A DNA stretch of 64,000 nt from Micromonospora sp. HNM0581 (GTDB taxonomy: Bacteria; Actinomycetota; Actinomycetes; Mycobacteriales; Micromonosporaceae), in contig NZ_JAASAD010000019.1 in NCBI RefSeq assembly GCF_012726175.1, positions 1-64,000 of the forward strand. The letters are read 5' to 3'. Of this stretch, positions 42,614-50,880 are shown piece by piece. The notes below the pieces were generated by a model. It ran no database searches and was not told where the DNA came from. It saw only the letters and a list, made by a program, of their open reading frames with translations. Position 1 is the stretch's first letter; every line of letters begins with the position of its first letter. The translations under genes were made by a program, and so were the position numbers.

Positions 42614-43648
42614 GTGGCACATCATGGCGGGATCGTTCACATCGGTGGGTACACCGCGCACAGCGGTGGCCGCGGCACCGGCATCGTCGCCGCCCGGCGA
42701 GAGCCGGGTACGGGCGAGTTGACGTCGCTGGGCACCGTCGCGGTCACCGCGTCGCCCTCGTTCCTCGCCCGCCATCCGACGCGGCCCGTGCTGTACGCGG
42801 TGAATGAACTGCCCGACGGCCGGATCAGCGCATGGCGGGTCGGCTCAGACGGTGACCTGTCGTTCCTCGGCTCGTGGCCGACCGGCGGCGCGGAGCCGTG
42901 TCACCTGGCGTTGGCGGCCGACGGCGGGCACCTGTTCGTCGCCAACTACGGTGGCGGCAGCGTGACGGTGTTCCCGCTCGACGCCGACGGGGTGCCGGGC
43001 GAACGCACGGACGTGGTGGAACACCAGGGCCACGGGGTCGACCCCGACCGTCAGGAGCGGGCGCATGCCCACATGGTCTCGCCGGGTCCGGGTGGGTCGC
43101 CGCTGCTGGTGGTTGATCTCGGGGTCGACTCGATCTACCGCTACGACATCGACGCTGCCACCGGGCGACTGGTGGTCCGCGCGCCCCGGGTACGAACCTC
43201 ACCCGGTGTGGGACCTCGGCACCTGGCCCGACACCCCGACGGGCACCGTTGCTTCGTCTCGGGTGAGCTGGACGGGTCGGTGTTGGCCTACGAGCTGATC
43301 GACGGGGTGCCGCACGAACGTGGCCGGGTCGACGCCAGTGACCGGGGTGGGCACGTACAACCGTCCGAGATCGAAATCGGTCCGGACGGCCGTTTCCTCT
43401 ACGTCGCGAACCGGGGCGTCGGCACGGTGACGGTCTTCGCCATCGGTGCGGGCCTACCGGAACTCGTGGCGGAGGTGGAGACCGGCGGCGGGTGGCCTCG
43501 TCACTTCGCCTTCGTAGGGGAACATCTCTACGTCGCCGACGAACGGGCCGACATGGTGCGCACGTTCCGGGTCGAGCCGGCGACAGGGGTGCCGGTGCCG
43601 GTCGGAGAGCCGTTGCCGCTTGCGAGCCCTACCTGCCTTATGCCCTGA
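42614..43648 (+). CDS. Lactonase family protein (YbhE/cycloisomerase-2 type seven-bladed propeller)
   Basis: A 344-residue beta-propeller of the lactonase family that includes E. coli 6-phosphogluconolactonase YbhE and muconate-cycloisomerase-like proteins. Repeating blade motifs include HPTRPVLYAVNE, HLALAADGGHLFVANYGGGSVTVF, HMVSPGPGGS and PSEIEIGPDGRFLYVANRG, with the final IGWPRHFAF-type segment (GGGWPRHFAFVGEHLYVAD). The start GTG 42614 follows GGAGGGC by 8 nt, and an upstream alternative lacks support. 6-Phosphogluconolactonase is the default guess, but family members act on other lactones. It is separated from cvnD by 132 nt. Confidence 0.85.
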   Translation: MAHHGGIVHIGGYTAHSGGRGTGIVAARREPGTGELTSLGTVAVTASPSFLARHPTRPVLYAVNELPDGRISAWRVGSDGDLSFLGSWPTGGAEPCHLALAADGGHLFVANYGGGSVTVFPLDADGVPGERTDVVEHQGHGVDPDRQERAHAHMVSPGPGGSPLLVVDLGVDSIYRYDIDAATGRLVVRAPRVRTSPGVGPRHLARHPDGHRCFVSGELDGSVLAYELIDGVPHERGRVDASDRGGHVQPSEIEIGPDGRFLYVANRGVGTVTVFAIGAGLPELVAEVETGGGWPRHFAFVGEHLYVADERADMVRTFRVEPATGVPVPVGEPLPLASPTCLMP

Positions 43649-43702
43649 TCATGGGCTTGAGACATAGATGCATCCACATTGCGGGGCTGGGCGGTAACTC
43701 AA

Positions 43703-43724
43703 AGTAACCAAATCCCGGGTTACT
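43703..43724. promoter_or_regulatory. Inverted repeat upstream of the VWA protein gene
   Basis: AGTAACC (43703-43709) and GGTTACT (43718-43724) form a perfect 7-bp inverted repeat with an 8-nt spacer. Two further GTAAC boxes lie at 43694 and 43736. The region is AT-richer than its surroundings and sits 61 nt upstream of the next gene, so an operator or promoter-proximal activator site is plausible. Confidence 0.4.
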
Positions 43725-43784
43725 GTTTCTCCTCTGTAACTTTCGACCGAACGGCCATGGCAGTACAACGGTCGGATACGCAAG

Positions 43785-45557
43785 ATGGTCAGCGTGTCAT
43801 CAGGCCGCCATCGCATGCGTTCAAGTATTCACGGTGCCGCCGCCGCAGCAGCGGTCGGCGTTCTCGTCGTCACCGCTGGCGGGTGGGTCGGCTATCGCCA
43901 ACTCACCGGCCAGGACTGCTCAGGCAAGATCGAGCTGTCCGTCGCGGTGGCCAGCGAGCTCGCCCCGGCGGTCGACCAGGCAGCCTCCGAGTGGGAGGAG
44001 AAGGGTGCCGCGGTTGATGGGACGTGCATCGATGTGACGGTCGCTTCCTCCGACCCGGTCGAGGTGGCCGCGGTGGTGGCGGCGAAACACGGCGCGATCC
44101 TGGCCGGCGTAGGGCAGGCCAGTGGCACCGCGGTGAGTCCGGACGTGTGGATCCCGGACTCCTCGACCTGGCTGCTACGACTCAAGACCGGAGGCGCTGC
44201 GGCCTTCGAGCCGGGCAACGGCTCCTCCGTCGCGAGTAGCCCGGTGGTGGTCGCCATGCCGGAGCCGATCGCCACCCGGCTCGGCTGGCCGCAGCAGGAA
44301 CTCGGCTGGACCGAACTGCTGGCCCGACTCAACAGCGACCGGCCGCTCAAGACCGGTATCGTCGAGCCGACCAGGGACGCCGCCGGCCTGTCCGGCTTGT
44401 TGTCGTTGATGACAGCTGCGGCGTCGACCGGCGGCGAGACCGCCGAGCAGGAGCGCGTCGCCGCGCTGCGGGCGTTGGCCTCGGACGCCTCGGCGCTGCG
44501 TCAGGATCTGCTCGCCAAGTTCCCCACGGCCACCGACGCCACCACCCTGGCCAGCGCTCTCGGTGCGGCAGCGCTGTCCGAGGAGGACGTCATCCAGTAC
44601 AACGCCCGGAAGCCTCCGGTGCCGTTGGCGGCTCTCTACCTGAACCCCGCGCCGCTGCCGCTGGACTACCCGTACGCGGTGCTGCCCGGCATCGAGCCGG
44701 CCAAGGCGTCCGCCGCCGGGGTGCTTTTCGAGGCGCTGACCACCACGTCGTTCAAGGACAAGCTGGCCGCGCAGTCGTTGCGGGCGCCGGACGGCAACTG
44801 GGGCACCGGTTTCAACGCGCCGCAGGGTGCACCGAGCCCGGCTGGCGCAGACGCCTCCGCCGCACCTCCGGCACAGGGCGGCGTTGCCGCAGGCGGACTG
44901 GCCCCGGACGCGGTCGAGCGGGCGGTCTCCAGCTGGTCCATCGCCACTCTTTCCGGCCGGATGCTCTGCGTCATCGATGTCTCCGGCTCGATGAAGAACG
45001 AGGTGCCGACCGCCAACGGGGCGACCAGACAGCAGGTCACCGTGGAGGCGGCGCGGCGCGGGCTGAACCTGTTCGACGACTCGTGGTCGATCGGTCTGTG
45101 GTCCTTCTCCACCAACCTCGTGGGTTCGCGGGACCACCAGGAGCTGGTGCCGATCGCGCCGCTGTCGCGGCAGCGCAGCGAGTTGGAGCGGGGTCTGGAC
45201 CGGGTCACCTCGTCGAGCGGCAACACCGGCCTGTACGACACGCTGCTTGCCGCGTACAAGGACGTCCAGGCGAACTGGGAACCGGGCAAGGTCAACTCGA
45301 TCGTGCTGTTCACCGACGGCAGGAACGAGGACGCCGACGGAATCTCCCAGAAGGCCCTGATCGCCGAGCTGGAGAAGATCAAGGACCCGGAGCAGCCGAT
45401 CCAGGTGATCATCATCGGTATCGGCACCGAGGTCAGCAAGTCGGAGCTGGACACCATCGCGCAGAGCGCCGGTGGTGGTGCGTTCGTCGCCACCGACCCC
45501 ACCAAGATCGGTGATATCTTCCTTCGGGCGATCGCGTTGCGGAAGGCGCCCGCCTGA
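43785..45557 (+). CDS. Substrate-binding-like and von Willebrand A domain exported protein
   Basis: A 590-residue protein anchored or exported by a single N-terminal hydrophobic helix (GAAAAAAVGVLVVTAGGWVGY, about 18-38). Residues 50-330 resemble a periplasmic solute-binding protein (KIELSVAVASELAPAVDQAASEWE). A linker of Ala/Gly/Pro precedes a VWA domain (about 395-585) with an intact MIDAS: DVSGSMKN, then TGLYDT and FTDGRNED. Proteins with this pairing are known in actinomycetes without proven function. The start at ATG 43785 is uncertain, and ATG 43815 is an alternative. A palindrome lies upstream and a strong T-tract terminator downstream, so it is monocistronic. Confidence 0.86.
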   Translation: MVSVSSGRHRMRSSIHGAAAAAAVGVLVVTAGGWVGYRQLTGQDCSGKIELSVAVASELAPAVDQAASEWEEKGAAVDGTCIDVTVASSDPVEVAAVVAAKHGAILAGVGQASGTAVSPDVWIPDSSTWLLRLKTGGAAAFEPGNGSSVASSPVVVAMPEPIATRLGWPQQELGWTELLARLNSDRPLKTGIVEPTRDAAGLSGLLSLMTAAASTGGETAEQERVAALRALASDASALRQDLLAKFPTATDATTLASALGAAALSEEDVIQYNARKPPVPLAALYLNPAPLPLDYPYAVLPGIEPAKASAAGVLFEALTTTSFKDKLAAQSLRAPDGNWGTGFNAPQGAPSPAGADASAAPPAQGGVAAGGLAPDAVERAVSSWSIATLSGRMLCVIDVSGSMKNEVPTANGATRQQVTVEAARRGLNLFDDSWSIGLWSFSTNLVGSRDHQELVPIAPLSRQRSELERGLDRVTSSSGNTGLYDTLLAAYKDVQANWEPGKVNSIVLFTDGRNEDADGISQKALIAELEKIKDPEQPIQVIIIGIGTEVSKSELDTIAQSAGGGAFVATDPTKIGDIFLRAIALRKAPA

Positions 45558-45575
45558 CCTGAGGCATCCGAAGGG

Positions 45576-45625
45576 GGTCTGTGGTACTGATTTCGCCAGT
45601 ACCACAGACCTCTTTCTTTTTCTCC
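45576..45625 (+). terminator. Intrinsic terminator with T-tract
   Basis: A 14-bp perfect stem (45576-45589 and 45597-45610), loop ATTTCGC, followed by TCTTTCTTTTTCTCC. This is the only terminator in the window with a real T-run, and it follows the VWA gene stop by 18 nt. Confidence 0.92.
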
Positions 45626-45671
45626 TACACCTCGGAAACTGACGGCAATACGTCGGAAGCAATTGGTAGTC

Positions 45672-47246
45672 ATGGTTGTCAGGGCAGGATGTCGTCGTGC
45701 ATCGGCAGACCCGACCTACCCGGCCGGGCCCGTGCCGTCGGCAAGCGAGGTGGGAGGGCTGGTGACCTCGGCGACGCTGTTGACCCCGGTCAGAACGTCA
45801 TCGCGACCGCACGAAACCCCGCCGCCGGGGCGACCGGTGCGCACCGACCAACGGGCGTACGTCAGAACCCTGGTCGTGCTGGACACCGCCGTGCTGGTGG
45901 TGGCGGTACTCGTCGGCTACGCCGTTCGGTTCGGTGAGGCCGCGCCCCGCGGCCCGGTGCCGTATGTCCTGTTCGCTCCGGCGCTCGTCCTGGCCTGGCT
46001 GGTGTCGCTGAAGGCCCTGCGCTGCTACGACGACCGCGTGGTGGGCTACGGCGCGGACGAATACCGGCTGGTGAGCATGGCGAGTCTGCGGCTGGCCGGC
46101 GCCACCGCGATCGCGGGTTACGTCGCCGACGTCGGTGTCTCCCGAGGCTTCCTGGCCATCAGCTTCGCGGTGGGCACCGTCGGTCTGGAGGTGGCCCGGT
46201 TCGCGGCCCGCAAACGCCTGCACCACGCCCGGTCGCAGGGGGCGGGCTGGTCACGGCGGGTGCTGGTGGTCGGTGACACCGCCCACGTGCTGGAGCTGGT
46301 ACACACCCTGCGCCGCGAACCCTACGCCGGCTACCAGGTCGTCGGTGCCTGCATTCCAGACGCCCTGCTCGCCCCGGTCGCCCAGCGGCTGGGCGACGTG
46401 CCGGTGGTCGGCTCGTTCCGGGCCATCCCGGAGGCCGCTGCCACGATCGGCGCCGACACGGTCGCCGTCACCGCCTGCGGTGAACTCACCGCCACCCGGC
46501 TGCGTCGACTCGGCTGGCAACTGGAGGGCACCGGTATCGACCTGGTGCTGGCTCCGGCACTCACCGACGTGGCCGGTCCGCGTATCCACACCCGGCCCGT
46601 CGCCGGCCTGCCACTGATCCACGTGGAGGCGCCCGAGTTCCGTGGTGTCCGCAAACTGGTGAAGGGTTTCGTCGACCGGTCGATCTCGTCTGTCGCGTTG
46701 GCGCTGCTGCTACCCCTGCTGGCGTTCATCGCGTTGGCCGTGAAACTGGACAGCCGGGGCCCGGTGCTGTTCCGGCAGACCCGGGTCGGGCAGGGCGGCC
46801 AGGAGTTCGGGGTCTTCAAGTTCCGTACCATGGTGGTCAACGCGGACGCGCTGTTGGCGGAGCTGGCCGTACGCAACGAGACCGACGGCCTGCTGTTCAA
46901 GATGCGGGACGACCCGCGGGTGACCAGGATGGGCCGCCTGCTGCGCAAGTGGTCCCTGGACGAGCTGCCGCAGCTTGTCAACGTCCTGCTGGGGCAGATG
47001 AGCCTGGTCGGTCCGCGGCCCCCGCTACCCTCCGAGGTCGCCCGCTACGACGGAGACGTCGCCCGCCGGTTGCTGGTCAAGCCGGGAATGACCGGGCTCT
47101 GGCAGGTCAGCGGACGCTCCGATCTGAGCTGGGAGGACGGCATCCGACTCGACCTCTACTACGTGGAGAACTGGTCCCTCGCAGCCGACCTGACGATCAT
47201 GTGGAAGACCGTCGGCGCGGTGGTCAACAGCCGCGGCGCGTACTGA
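45672..47246 (+). CDS. Polyprenyl glycosylphosphotransferase (WbaP/CpsE type)
   Basis: A 524-residue membrane enzyme that transfers a sugar-phosphate from a nucleotide sugar to polyprenyl phosphate, starting an exopolysaccharide or glycan repeat unit. There are four N-terminal transmembrane helices (about 60-170), a CoA-binding-like Rossmann domain (RVLVVGDTAHVLELV), a fifth helix (VALALLLPLLAFIALAV) and the catalytic domain. Conserved pieces include DSRGPVLFRQTRVGQGG, FKFRTM, KWSLDELPQLVNVLLG, SLVGPRPPLPSE and KPGMTGLWQVSGRSD. The start ATG 45672 is preferred over the TTG three codons earlier, although neither has a strong Shine-Dalgarno. No glycosyltransferase cluster is nearby. Confidence 0.92.
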   Translation: MVVRAGCRRASADPTYPAGPVPSASEVGGLVTSATLLTPVRTSSRPHETPPPGRPVRTDQRAYVRTLVVLDTAVLVVAVLVGYAVRFGEAAPRGPVPYVLFAPALVLAWLVSLKALRCYDDRVVGYGADEYRLVSMASLRLAGATAIAGYVADVGVSRGFLAISFAVGTVGLEVARFAARKRLHHARSQGAGWSRRVLVVGDTAHVLELVHTLRREPYAGYQVVGACIPDALLAPVAQRLGDVPVVGSFRAIPEAAATIGADTVAVTACGELTATRLRRLGWQLEGTGIDLVLAPALTDVAGPRIHTRPVAGLPLIHVEAPEFRGVRKLVKGFVDRSISSVALALLLPLLAFIALAVKLDSRGPVLFRQTRVGQGGQEFGVFKFRTMVVNADALLAELAVRNETDGLLFKMRDDPRVTRMGRLLRKWSLDELPQLVNVLLGQMSLVGPRPPLPSEVARYDGDVARRLLVKPGMTGLWQVSGRSDLSWEDGIRLDLYYVENWSLAADLTIMWKTVGAVVNSRGAY

Positions 47247-47260
47247 TCCGGTGCGGGCGG

Positions 47261-48385
47261 TCACGGGTGTGGGCCGAGCCAGTCCAGGCAGACCACGACG
47301 GCGTCGTCGGTGAGATCACCGGCGACGAATGCCCGCAGGTCGCCGAGCAGAGAACGGACCGCGTCCAGCGCTGCCATCGGTGCGGTCCGGCGCAGCATCC
47401 GGTCCAGCGCCGTCCGACCGTACCGCTCGGTGCTCCCGGCAGCCTCGATCACCCCGTCACTGATCATGAAAAGTCGGTCGCCGCGCTGAAGCTGAACGAA
47501 CTGTTCGCGGTAGCCGGTCGCCTCGAACATGCCGAGCGGAAACTGCTCCTCCAGCGGCTGAACGCGTACCTCACCGTCGCGCAGCAGGACGAGCCGAGGC
47601 GATCCGGCGTCGACTGCGGTCAACCCCCCGGTGCGTAGGTCCAGTTCGAGCAGCAAAGTCGCGAGGTACTGCTCGCCCCGGTGCAGGTCATAGATCGCCT
47701 GGTCGGCCAGGGCCGCCTGGTCGGCCAGGGGGATGCCGGCCCGGCGGGCGTTACGCAGGGCACCGGTGGCGAGGCTGGTGAGCATCGACGCGGCGACTCC
47801 CTCACCCATCCCGTTGATGGTGGCGAGCCAGACTCGTGCACCGTCGTCGCACCAGTCGAAGCTGTCACCGCGCACCGCGTACGCCGGCTCCAGTTGGCCG
47901 GCGAGGCTGAAGGAGGGACGAAGTCGACTGCGCCCCGGCAGCAGTTCCCACTGCATCTCGGCGGCGAGGGTGAGTCGGCGGCTGCGCCGGGCCACACGGT
48001 ACACGTCCGTGCCGGCGTCGACGGCGGCCAGCTCGTGGGCCAGCGCGGTGGCGACCACCGCCAACTCGGTCAGCCGAGCGTCGGTGACCGGTGCCACCCG
48101 GAGCACACCCCACCGTTGCCCACGCATGCTCACCGGCAGGTAGCCGACACCGTCGACATGGATCGGGCTCTGGTGGTCGAAGCAGCGCCACGCCGGGTGC
48201 CCGGGCGTCGTCACCGCCTCCCCACCCGCCAGCGGCAGCAGTGCCGCCAGCCGGTAGTCGACCTGGAGGAGTTCGGTGCCGGTGATGCCGTACTCCCGCT
48301 CGAACAGCTCCCCCAGGTCCGTCACGAGCCGGTCCGCGGGGGCAGCGGTGAGGGCCGTGCGCCCCCTGTCGATTGGCTCGGTCAT
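47261..48385 (-). CDS. SpoIIE-type PP2C phosphatase, possibly atypical active site
   Basis: A 374-residue cytoplasmic protein. The N-terminal 130 residues form a GAF-like region (YRLAALLPLAGGEAVTTPGHPAWRCF), and the phosphatase domain runs from about 150. The first metal Asp (GDSFDW) and the final DDAVVV are kept. The Asp expected in the DAMGHG-type motif is Asn here (ATINGMGEGVAASML), so metal coordination may be weakened. Such proteins act on anti-sigma-factor antagonists. It is divergent from a MarR regulator and convergent with the glycosylphosphotransferase gene (14-nt gap). Confidence 0.88.
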   Translation of the reverse strand: MTEPIDRGRTALTAAPADRLVTDLGELFEREYGITGTELLQVDYRLAALLPLAGGEAVTTPGHPAWRCFDHQSPIHVDGVGYLPVSMRGQRWGVLRVAPVTDARLTELAVVATALAHELAAVDAGTDVYRVARRSRRLTLAAEMQWELLPGRSRLRPSFSLAGQLEPAYAVRGDSFDWCDDGARVWLATINGMGEGVAASMLTSLATGALRNARRAGIPLADQAALADQAIYDLHRGEQYLATLLLELDLRTGGLTAVDAGSPRLVLLRDGEVRVQPLEEQFPLGMFEATGYREQFVQLQRGDRLFMISDGVIEAAGSTERYGRTALDRMLRRTAPMAALDAVRSLLGDLRAFVAGDLTDDAVVVCLDWLGPHP

Positions 48386-48446
48386 GGTCCCCCCTCGTGA
48401 TCACAAGCCCAGTTGCCGACGGAACCGGGGTACGCTCAGGCGCACC

Positions 48447-49031
48447 ATGGCGGAACTGCATGGTCCACCAGGACCCGAGATGAGTATGGCTGCCGCACTC
48501 GACGCCGCGGCTGGTGCCCTCCTGACGGTCTGGGACGGTGCGCGCGAGCGGACGGCCAACCGCGTCTCCACCGTCCAACTTCGCGCCGTCATGCTCGTCG
48601 AACGCCATGACGGGATCAATCTCCGGCGCCTCGCTGCCGGCCTGGACATACTGCTCTCGTCGGCCAGCCGGCTCTGTGACCGACTGGTGGCCGCCGGCAT
48701 GCTCGAACGGGAGCCGGGTCGTTCCGATCGGCGGGAGATCTCGCTGCATCTGACCGCCGAGGCCCGCCGGTTGCTGGCCGAGTTGCGTGCCGATCGTCAC
48801 CGGCACCTGGCGGCCATTCTTGCTGACATGACCTCCGCTGAGCGGGAGGCGCTGCTGCTTGGGTTGAGTGCCTTCGACGAGGCCGCCCGTGCGCGGGTCG
48901 TGCGACCGGTGCCGTCGCTGGTGCCGCAGGCGGAGGAACCGCAGGTGGAGCAGGCGGGCGGCCGGGACGCTGTCGAGGTGGCGCCGGGTGGCTGGGCAGC
49001 GGAGGACGCCACCGCCTACCGTACGGCCTGA
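48447..49031 (+). CDS. MarR-family transcriptional regulator
   Basis: A 194-residue winged-helix protein. The recognition region LRRLAAGLDILLSSASRLCDRLVAAGMLEREPGRSDRREISLHLT matches the MarR wing and helix layout. The last 40 residues are an extra acidic tail. The start ATG 48447 has no Shine-Dalgarno, but TACGCT lies at 48431-48436, which fits a leaderless transcript. It lies between two SpoIIE-type phosphatase genes and starts 61 nt from the divergent one. A role in their control is inferred from position only, and no ligand is predictable. Confidence 0.88.
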   Translation: MAELHGPPGPEMSMAAALDAAAGALLTVWDGARERTANRVSTVQLRAVMLVERHDGINLRRLAAGLDILLSSASRLCDRLVAAGMLEREPGRSDRREISLHLTAEARRLLAELRADRHRHLAAILADMTSAEREALLLGLSAFDEAARARVVRPVPSLVPQAEEPQVEQAGGRDAVEVAPGGWAAEDATAYRTA

Positions 49032-49075
49032 CGGCCCGGGCACCGGCGGCCCGGCAGCGGTGCCGGCTGGCCGGA

Positions 49076-50755
49076 TCACTCTCCGGCCGGACCGACCGCC
49101 AGCATCGCTATGTCGTCGTGGCGGTGGCCGGCACACCACTCGTCGATCTCCTCGAGCACCCGGTCGACGAGCCTCGTCGGGGGCAGGCCGGCGCCGGCCG
49201 CCAGTGTCCGGCGTAGCCGCTGCTCGCCGAAGAGCTCCGTACCGTGCGGCCCCCCTCGGGCATCGGCGACCCCGTCGGTACGGGTGAACAGCAGATCCCC
49301 CGGGTCGAGTCGCAGGTCGGCGGCGGTGAACCGGGCCCCGGGCAGCGCGCCGACCGGCATGCCGCCCACCCGAACGGCGGTCACCGTGCCGTCGGCGTGG
49401 ACCACGAGGGGCGGCGGATGTCCGCCACCGGCGATCCGCAACGAGAGCTTGCCCGCAGGTGTGACCCGCAGGGTTCCCAGCAGCAGGGTGGTGAACTGGC
49501 CGCGCCGGCTCGCGTCGGGCGTGTCGAGCAACGCCCGGTCGAGCAGCCGGAGCAGTTCCTCCGGCTGCTGCTCGACCAGTCGTAGGGTCTGCAACAGCTG
49601 GCGTACCCGGCCGGTCAGCACGGCCGCACCGACACCCTTGCCGCAGACGTCTCCGAGGACGAAAAGTGTGTCGTCGCCGGTCGGCAGGACATCGTAGAAG
49701 TCGCCACCGATGCGCAGGCTGTCCCCGGCTGCGCGGTAGCCCCCGGCCAGGCTCGCCCCGGCCACCGTGGGTAGCCGTGGTGGCAGCAGACTGTTCTGGA
49801 GTACCCGGGCGAGGTGGCTTTGCTCGTCGTGCAGCTGCGCGGTGGCCAGCGCGGCACCGGCCTGGGCGGTGAGCTCCTGGATCAGCTCGACGTCGCGGTG
49901 GTCGAAGCCGGCTCGTCGGGTCCGGCGGATGAGCACCAGGGCACCGGCCGTGCGGCCGGCTCCGGGGATCGGGCTGACCAACAGGGTCGCGGGCGGGTCG
50001 AAACCCGCCGGGAACAGCGGGTCGAGTTCCTTCTGTCCGAGGGCTGGCCAGGGCTTCGGGTTGGCGGGTTCGCCGTCGAGGGCCTCGACGAGACCAGGTA
50101 CGGCGGCGAGCACGTCCCAGTCGACCGCTCCGCTGACCGGCGTGCTGTCGTCGACGCAGTGTCGGACCCAGTGTGGCCGGTGTTCGGTTGGCGTCGATGG
50201 CAGGTGCACCACCAGGGCGAGGTCGGCCAGGTAGGGCACGGGCAGGCTGGCAACGACGTGCAGCGCCAGGTCCCGCTCCAGGGCCAGGCCGAGCTGGCGG
50301 CCGGCATCGGCCAGGAACCGGGTACGTCGACGCTCGGCGAGTAGTTCCGCCCGACGAAGGTGCTCGTCAGTGACGTCTCGGACGTACCAGGCGGACCGGT
50401 TGCCACCGAGTGCGCGGCGGACCCCCCGCAGTCGCCGACCGAGGTGCTCACCCTCGAAGCTGTCCGTACCGGTGACGGTCGCGGTGGCCAGTGCCGCCAG
50501 CGGACAACCAGCCAGTTCGGTGCCGACGGCGATGTCCGGCAGGAGTTCCCCGGCCATCGCGTTGGCCAGCACGACCAGCCCGGAACTGTCGGTGGTCAGT
50601 ACCGCTTCTGTGAGCCCGTCGAGCAGCTCACCGGCGAGGTCGGCGTCCACGGGCGCCGTGGCGTGCGGCACCCCGGTGGGCCTGCCGTCCGACCGGCTGT
50701 CGTTGACCCGCTCGCCGGTCGCGCCGGTGGAGTTGCCCCGTTGGCTGCTGGTCAT
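49076..50755 (-). CDS. PAS-GAF-SpoIIE serine phosphatase
   Basis: 559 residues: a PAS-like sensor (about 45-130, LLDGLTEAVLTTDSSGLVVLANAMAGELLP), a GAF domain (about 155-325) and a SpoIIE PP2C domain (335-559). The metal motifs are canonical, GGDFYD and LGDVCGKGVGAAVLT, with HRHDDIAMLAV at the end. The loop usually reading YTDGVTEAR is FTRTDGVADARGG. It probably dephosphorylates an anti-anti-sigma factor in a partner-switching module. No STAS or anti-sigma gene is in the window. The start ATG 50755 was chosen because the region upstream lacks family features. It converges on the MarR gene. Confidence 0.92.
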   Translation of the reverse strand: MTSSQRGNSTGATGERVNDSRSDGRPTGVPHATAPVDADLAGELLDGLTEAVLTTDSSGLVVLANAMAGELLPDIAVGTELAGCPLAALATATVTGTDSFEGEHLGRRLRGVRRALGGNRSAWYVRDVTDEHLRRAELLAERRRTRFLADAGRQLGLALERDLALHVVASLPVPYLADLALVVHLPSTPTEHRPHWVRHCVDDSTPVSGAVDWDVLAAVPGLVEALDGEPANPKPWPALGQKELDPLFPAGFDPPATLLVSPIPGAGRTAGALVLIRRTRRAGFDHRDVELIQELTAQAGAALATAQLHDEQSHLARVLQNSLLPPRLPTVAGASLAGGYRAAGDSLRIGGDFYDVLPTGDDTLFVLGDVCGKGVGAAVLTGRVRQLLQTLRLVEQQPEELLRLLDRALLDTPDASRRGQFTTLLLGTLRVTPAGKLSLRIAGGGHPPPLVVHADGTVTAVRVGGMPVGALPGARFTAADLRLDPGDLLFTRTDGVADARGGPHGTELFGEQRLRRTLAAGAGLPPTRLVDRVLEEIDEWCAGHRHDDIAMLAVGPAGE

Positions 50756-50880
50756 CGGCGGACACCCGGCGCCGGACGACGTCGACCAGTACCCATGCCG
50801 GTGGTGCACTCCTCGGGATCACGGTTGGTTACCTGCGGGCAAGCGTACCGAGCTGTTCCTGAGGCATGCTGTCGAGCGGG

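Noticed and set aside
48413..48436. TTGCCG plus TACGCT promoter before the MarR gene
   Set aside because: The -10-like box is reasonable, but the spacer is only 12 nt, so the -35 is not believable.
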